This document shows positions 22,390 to 24,122 of a stretch of 24,122 bases of DNA, piece after piece. A model generated the notes under the pieces. The model saw nothing but the letters and a program-made list of their open reading frames with translations. It did no database searches and was not told the DNA's origin. Every line of letters begins with the position of its first letter. Within the stretch, counting starts at the first letter, position 1. The DNA comes from Bacillota bacterium (lineage in GTDB: Bacteria; Bacillota; Clostridia; Acetivibrionales; DSM-1351): the NCBI GenBank assembly GCA_023412275.1, contig JAEYNY010000114.1, positions 1-24,122 on the forward strand, written 5' to 3'. The translations under genes and the position numbers were made by a program.

Positions 22390-23478
22390 CTATGGTTTGA
22401 TTCTGCCTTCTTCTATCATTTTTGCAAACAGTTCTTTGTTGTACAAGACGCTGGAGTCTGATGGCCTGTAACCGGCAGCAGTTTCATTATGTTCATAGGC
22501 CTTTTGCATATCCCCAATATTGTAATAACATACGCATAACTGCAAATGCGGATACCAAGTGTAATATGCCATATATATAAAGCTCCATCTGTCGGGGTCA
22601 GGAACTTGTTGCGCTGCAAGCTCATACCAGAAAATAGCCGTTTTATACTGGCGGTTGCGATGAAAATTATACCCTATACGGCAACAGGCCTCTGCCCTTG
22701 GGGGCGAAAATTGAAATGATTGGAATAAAGCTATTAATTCATTCTCTTTGTCATTTAAATACCGATAACAGTCACCTTTGAATATACAGGCAAAAATCTT
22801 GTCTTCAACCCAACCTTCTTTCAAAGCAAGATTTTTATTATAACTCTCAATAGCTTCCTGATATCGGCCATTTTCCCTTAATTCATTTCCGTAATAGAAG
22901 TAGTCTCTGGCACTAAAGGCATCGCCCCGCTGTTTTTTTGTTTCGAAAATGGATACGGTACGCCCCACTGAATGATGTATCTTTTTATGGGTGATAGCTA
23001 CTTCTGAATTAATTATTTTTCCGCTGACTTCTATATAGTTATGGCAATCTCCATACCAACGAAAATTTTTCTCTCTTTTAACAAGACGGTTACGTCTATA
23101 TCTTAAAGTAACATTACCAAATTCGTCTGTTCCGGCATCATAATACATTGATACTGAGTCTACGGATGGGTCGAGGTTTTCCTTCAACTCTTTGAATTTA
23201 ACCTGATCAGCCTCTAACAGCACATCATCTGCATCAAGGTATAAGATATAATCCTTTGTAGCATATTTATACGATTCATTCCGTGCATCTGCAAAGCTGT
23301 TAGTCCAAGGGAAATCGAAAATCCGGTCAGTGTAATTAGAGGCTATTTCCTTTGTTTTATCAGTTGAACCCGTGTCAACAATGTTAATCTCGTCCACTAT
23401 CTCCTTTACTGTGTCCAGACAGCGTGCAAGAGTTTCTTCCTCATTTTTTACAATCATACAAAGACTGATGGTAACCAT
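22390..23478 (-). CDS. Family 2 glycosyltransferase with C-terminal TPR repeats
   Basis: 362 aa. Residues 1 to about 110 form a GT-A glycosyltransferase fold. It has I-S-L-C-M-I-V-K-N-E-E (4-14), I-V-D-T-G-S-T-D-x-T (33-42), F-A-D-A-R-N and the nucleotide-sugar/metal motif L-D-A-D-D (81-85). From about 195 the chain becomes TPR-like helices (Y-x-Y-G-N-E-L-R-E-N-G-R-Y-Q-E-A-I-E-S-Y and similar units), as in SunS-like protein glycosyltransferases. No membrane segment. It begins 82 nt downstream of the collagen-like protein gene on the same strand, which suggests that protein (rich in Thr) is its acceptor; this is inference from context. A GAGAGG-type RBS precedes the ATG. Confidence 0.9.
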   Translation of the reverse strand: MVTISLCMIVKNEEETLARCLDTVKEIVDEINIVDTGSTDKTKEIASNYTDRIFDFPWTNSFADARNESYKYATKDYILYLDADDVLLEADQVKFKELKENLDPSVDSVSMYYDAGTDEFGNVTLRYRRNRLVKREKNFRWYGDCHNYIEVSGKIINSEVAITHKKIHHSVGRTVSIFETKKQRGDAFSARDYFYYGNELRENGRYQEAIESYNKNLALKEGWVEDKIFACIFKGDCYRYLNDKENELIALFQSFQFSPPRAEACCRIGYNFHRNRQYKTAIFWYELAAQQVPDPDRWSFIYMAYYTWYPHLQLCVCYYNIGDMQKAYEHNETAAGYRPSDSSVLYNKELFAKMIEEGRIKP

Positions 23479-23511
23479 TTATTCAATCCTCTCATTTTTA
23501 TATTATGTAGG

Positions 23512-23541
23512 ATGGCAGGATACTATAAAGTACCCTGCCAT
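23512..23541 (-). other. Intercistronic hairpin
   Basis: ATGGCAGG (23512-23519) pairs with CCTGCCAT (23534-23541), with an inner TAC/GTA and a TATAAA loop. On the minus strand no T-run follows, so it is more likely an mRNA-stabilising or processing hairpin, or a weak terminator, between the collagen-like gene and the glycosyltransferase gene. Confidence 0.55.
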
Positions 23542-23560
23542 ATTTTGAAACGGTATTAAT

Positions 23561-24121
23561 TTAAGGGAATACAATTGCATTAATATCACTATTGTCTGCT
23601 GTAGCTGCAATAATTAATGAAGCTGTTGTTACAAAAACTCTCACAGAATAAGTGTTGTTACCTGTAGCTGACACAGTATCTACCTGTGTACTTGCCAATT
23701 GCATAGATTGAGTTCCAACCTGGACCACAGAATTGGTGAATGTCCTAGTATCAATAAGTGTAGAATCTCTGTACAATCTGATTTCAAAATTGAAAACTCC
23801 TAAAGCTGCTGCAGTTGCATTTATAGTTGTGGTATAGTCAACTTTAATTTCTTCGCCAATTGTAACTGGAACAGTTACGGATACCAAAGTTACTTCAGTA
23901 CCTGCCGGTAGAACTGATACCGAACCAGGGGATTCATTAAAGAATAAAGTAGGTGATGGTCCGGTAGCCCCGGTAGCTCCTCTAGCACCTGCAGCGCCGG
24001 TAGCCCCAGTGGCTCCTCTAGCACCCTCAGCACCGGTAGCCCCAGTGGCTCCTCTTGCACCCGCAGCACCGGTGGCCCCAGTGGCTCCTCTAGCACCCTC
24101 AGCGCCGGTAGCCCCAGTGGC
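23561..24121 (-). CDS. Collagen-like (Gly-X-Y) surface protein, C-terminal part
   Basis: An open frame enters from beyond the window end and runs to TAA at 23561 (186 residues seen; no start here). The first ~50 residues are uninterrupted Gly-X-Y triplets in the pattern G-A-T-G-A-T-G-A-(E/A)-G-A-R, ending G-A-T-G-A-T-G-P. A ~130-residue beta-rich C-terminal domain follows, starting S-P-T-L-F-F-N-E-S and ending D-I-N-A-I-V-F-P, low in charge and rich in Thr/Val/Ser. The layout matches BclA-like exosporium or surface glycoproteins of spore formers: collagen stalk plus trimerising head. The Thr residues at the Y position are typical O-glycosylation sites. The adjacent glycosyltransferase supports this. 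The N-terminus and any leader are outside the window. Confidence 0.88.
   Translation of the reverse strand, partial: ATGATGAEGARGATGATGAAGARGATGATGAEGARGATGATGAAGARGATGATGPSPTLFFNESPGSVSVLPAGTEVTLVSVTVPVTIGEEIKVDYTTTINATAAALGVFNFEIRLYRDSTLIDTRTFTNSVVQVGTQSMQLASTQVDTVSATGNNTYSVRVFVTTASLIIAATADNSDINAIVFP
23977..24120 (-). repeat. 36-bp tandem repeats encoding the collagen-like stalk
   Basis: Four consecutive 36-bp units (23977-24012, 24013-24048, 24049-24084, 24085-24120), nearly identical. Each encodes 12 residues, G-A-T-G-A-T-G-A-E/A-G-A-R. E and A variants alternate, giving a 72-bp higher-order period. The array continues past the window edge. Confidence 0.92.
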
Positions 24122-24122
24122 T

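Noticed and set aside
23890..24096. An alternative frame in the repeat region giving L-E-E-P-L-G-L-P repeats, and a TTG start for the head domain at 23887
   Set aside because: Both are artefacts of cutting the collagen-like frame, which is open continuously from 24121 to 23561.
23977..24120. CRISPR-like regular repeats
   Set aside because: The 36-bp units are contiguous with no spacers and encode Gly-X-Y in frame.

Overview
The window is low-GC, Gram-positive Clostridia DNA. It most resembles a mesophilic cellulolytic Ruminiclostridium (the C. cellulolyticum / C. papyrosolvens group). The best support is a secreted hydrolase with an intact N-terminal type I dockerin of the C. cellulolyticum style, alongside strong AGGAGG ribosome binding sites, tRNAs with encoded CCA, and many U-tailed hairpin terminators. 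Species identity is inferred; no search was possible.

Layout. 1-165: end of a tRNA cluster (partial tRNA-Gly, complete tRNA-Thr) closed by a terminator. 334-3108, plus strand: a DinB-like protein, an AraC regulator with a GyrI-like effector domain, and an exported/membrane protein of unknown function. 3156-6103, minus strand: a chemoreceptor and a membrane methyltransferase of the ICMT type; the methyltransferase promoter carries a near-ideal palindromic operator. 6236-8209, plus strand: an exported C45-type Ntn acyltransferase/hydrolase and the biotin transporter BioY. 8184-10646, minus strand: a diverged family-4 uracil-DNA glycosylase, a 149-bp foldback MITE-like element, and an Lsa-type ABC-F antibiotic resistance ATPase. 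The ABC-F gene is preceded by a leader with a small upstream ORF and an intrinsic terminator, the classic layout of antibiotic-induced attenuation. 10889-13430: the dockerin-bearing SGNH esterase converges with a membrane-anchored alpha/beta hydrolase. 13697-15378, plus strand: a TetR regulator plus zinc-ribbon operon, then a small alarmone synthetase. 15796-18966: a second, longer chemoreceptor, then an N-acetylmuramoyl-L-alanine amidase. 19060-22338: an unrecognised protein with possible PH-like modules, a eukaryotic-type hexokinase, and an aldo/keto reductase behind a textbook MerR-type promoter. 22390-24122, minus strand: a glycosyltransferase-TPR protein directly downstream of a collagen-like (Gly-X-Y) surface protein that runs off the window.

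Most of this is ordinary housekeeping and environmental-response content in short transcription units separated by hairpin terminators. Several genes fit a plant-biomass degrader: the cellulosomal esterase, the hexokinase for incoming glucose, and the two chemoreceptors. The most interesting signals are regulatory or structural: the ABC-F attenuator, the foldback element, the MerR-type 19-bp-spacer promoter, the operator set between the -35 and -10 of the methyltransferase, and the collagen-like protein paired with a glycosyltransferase. I saw no CRISPR array, phage or complete insertion sequence. I also found no clearly undescribed defence or biosynthetic system.
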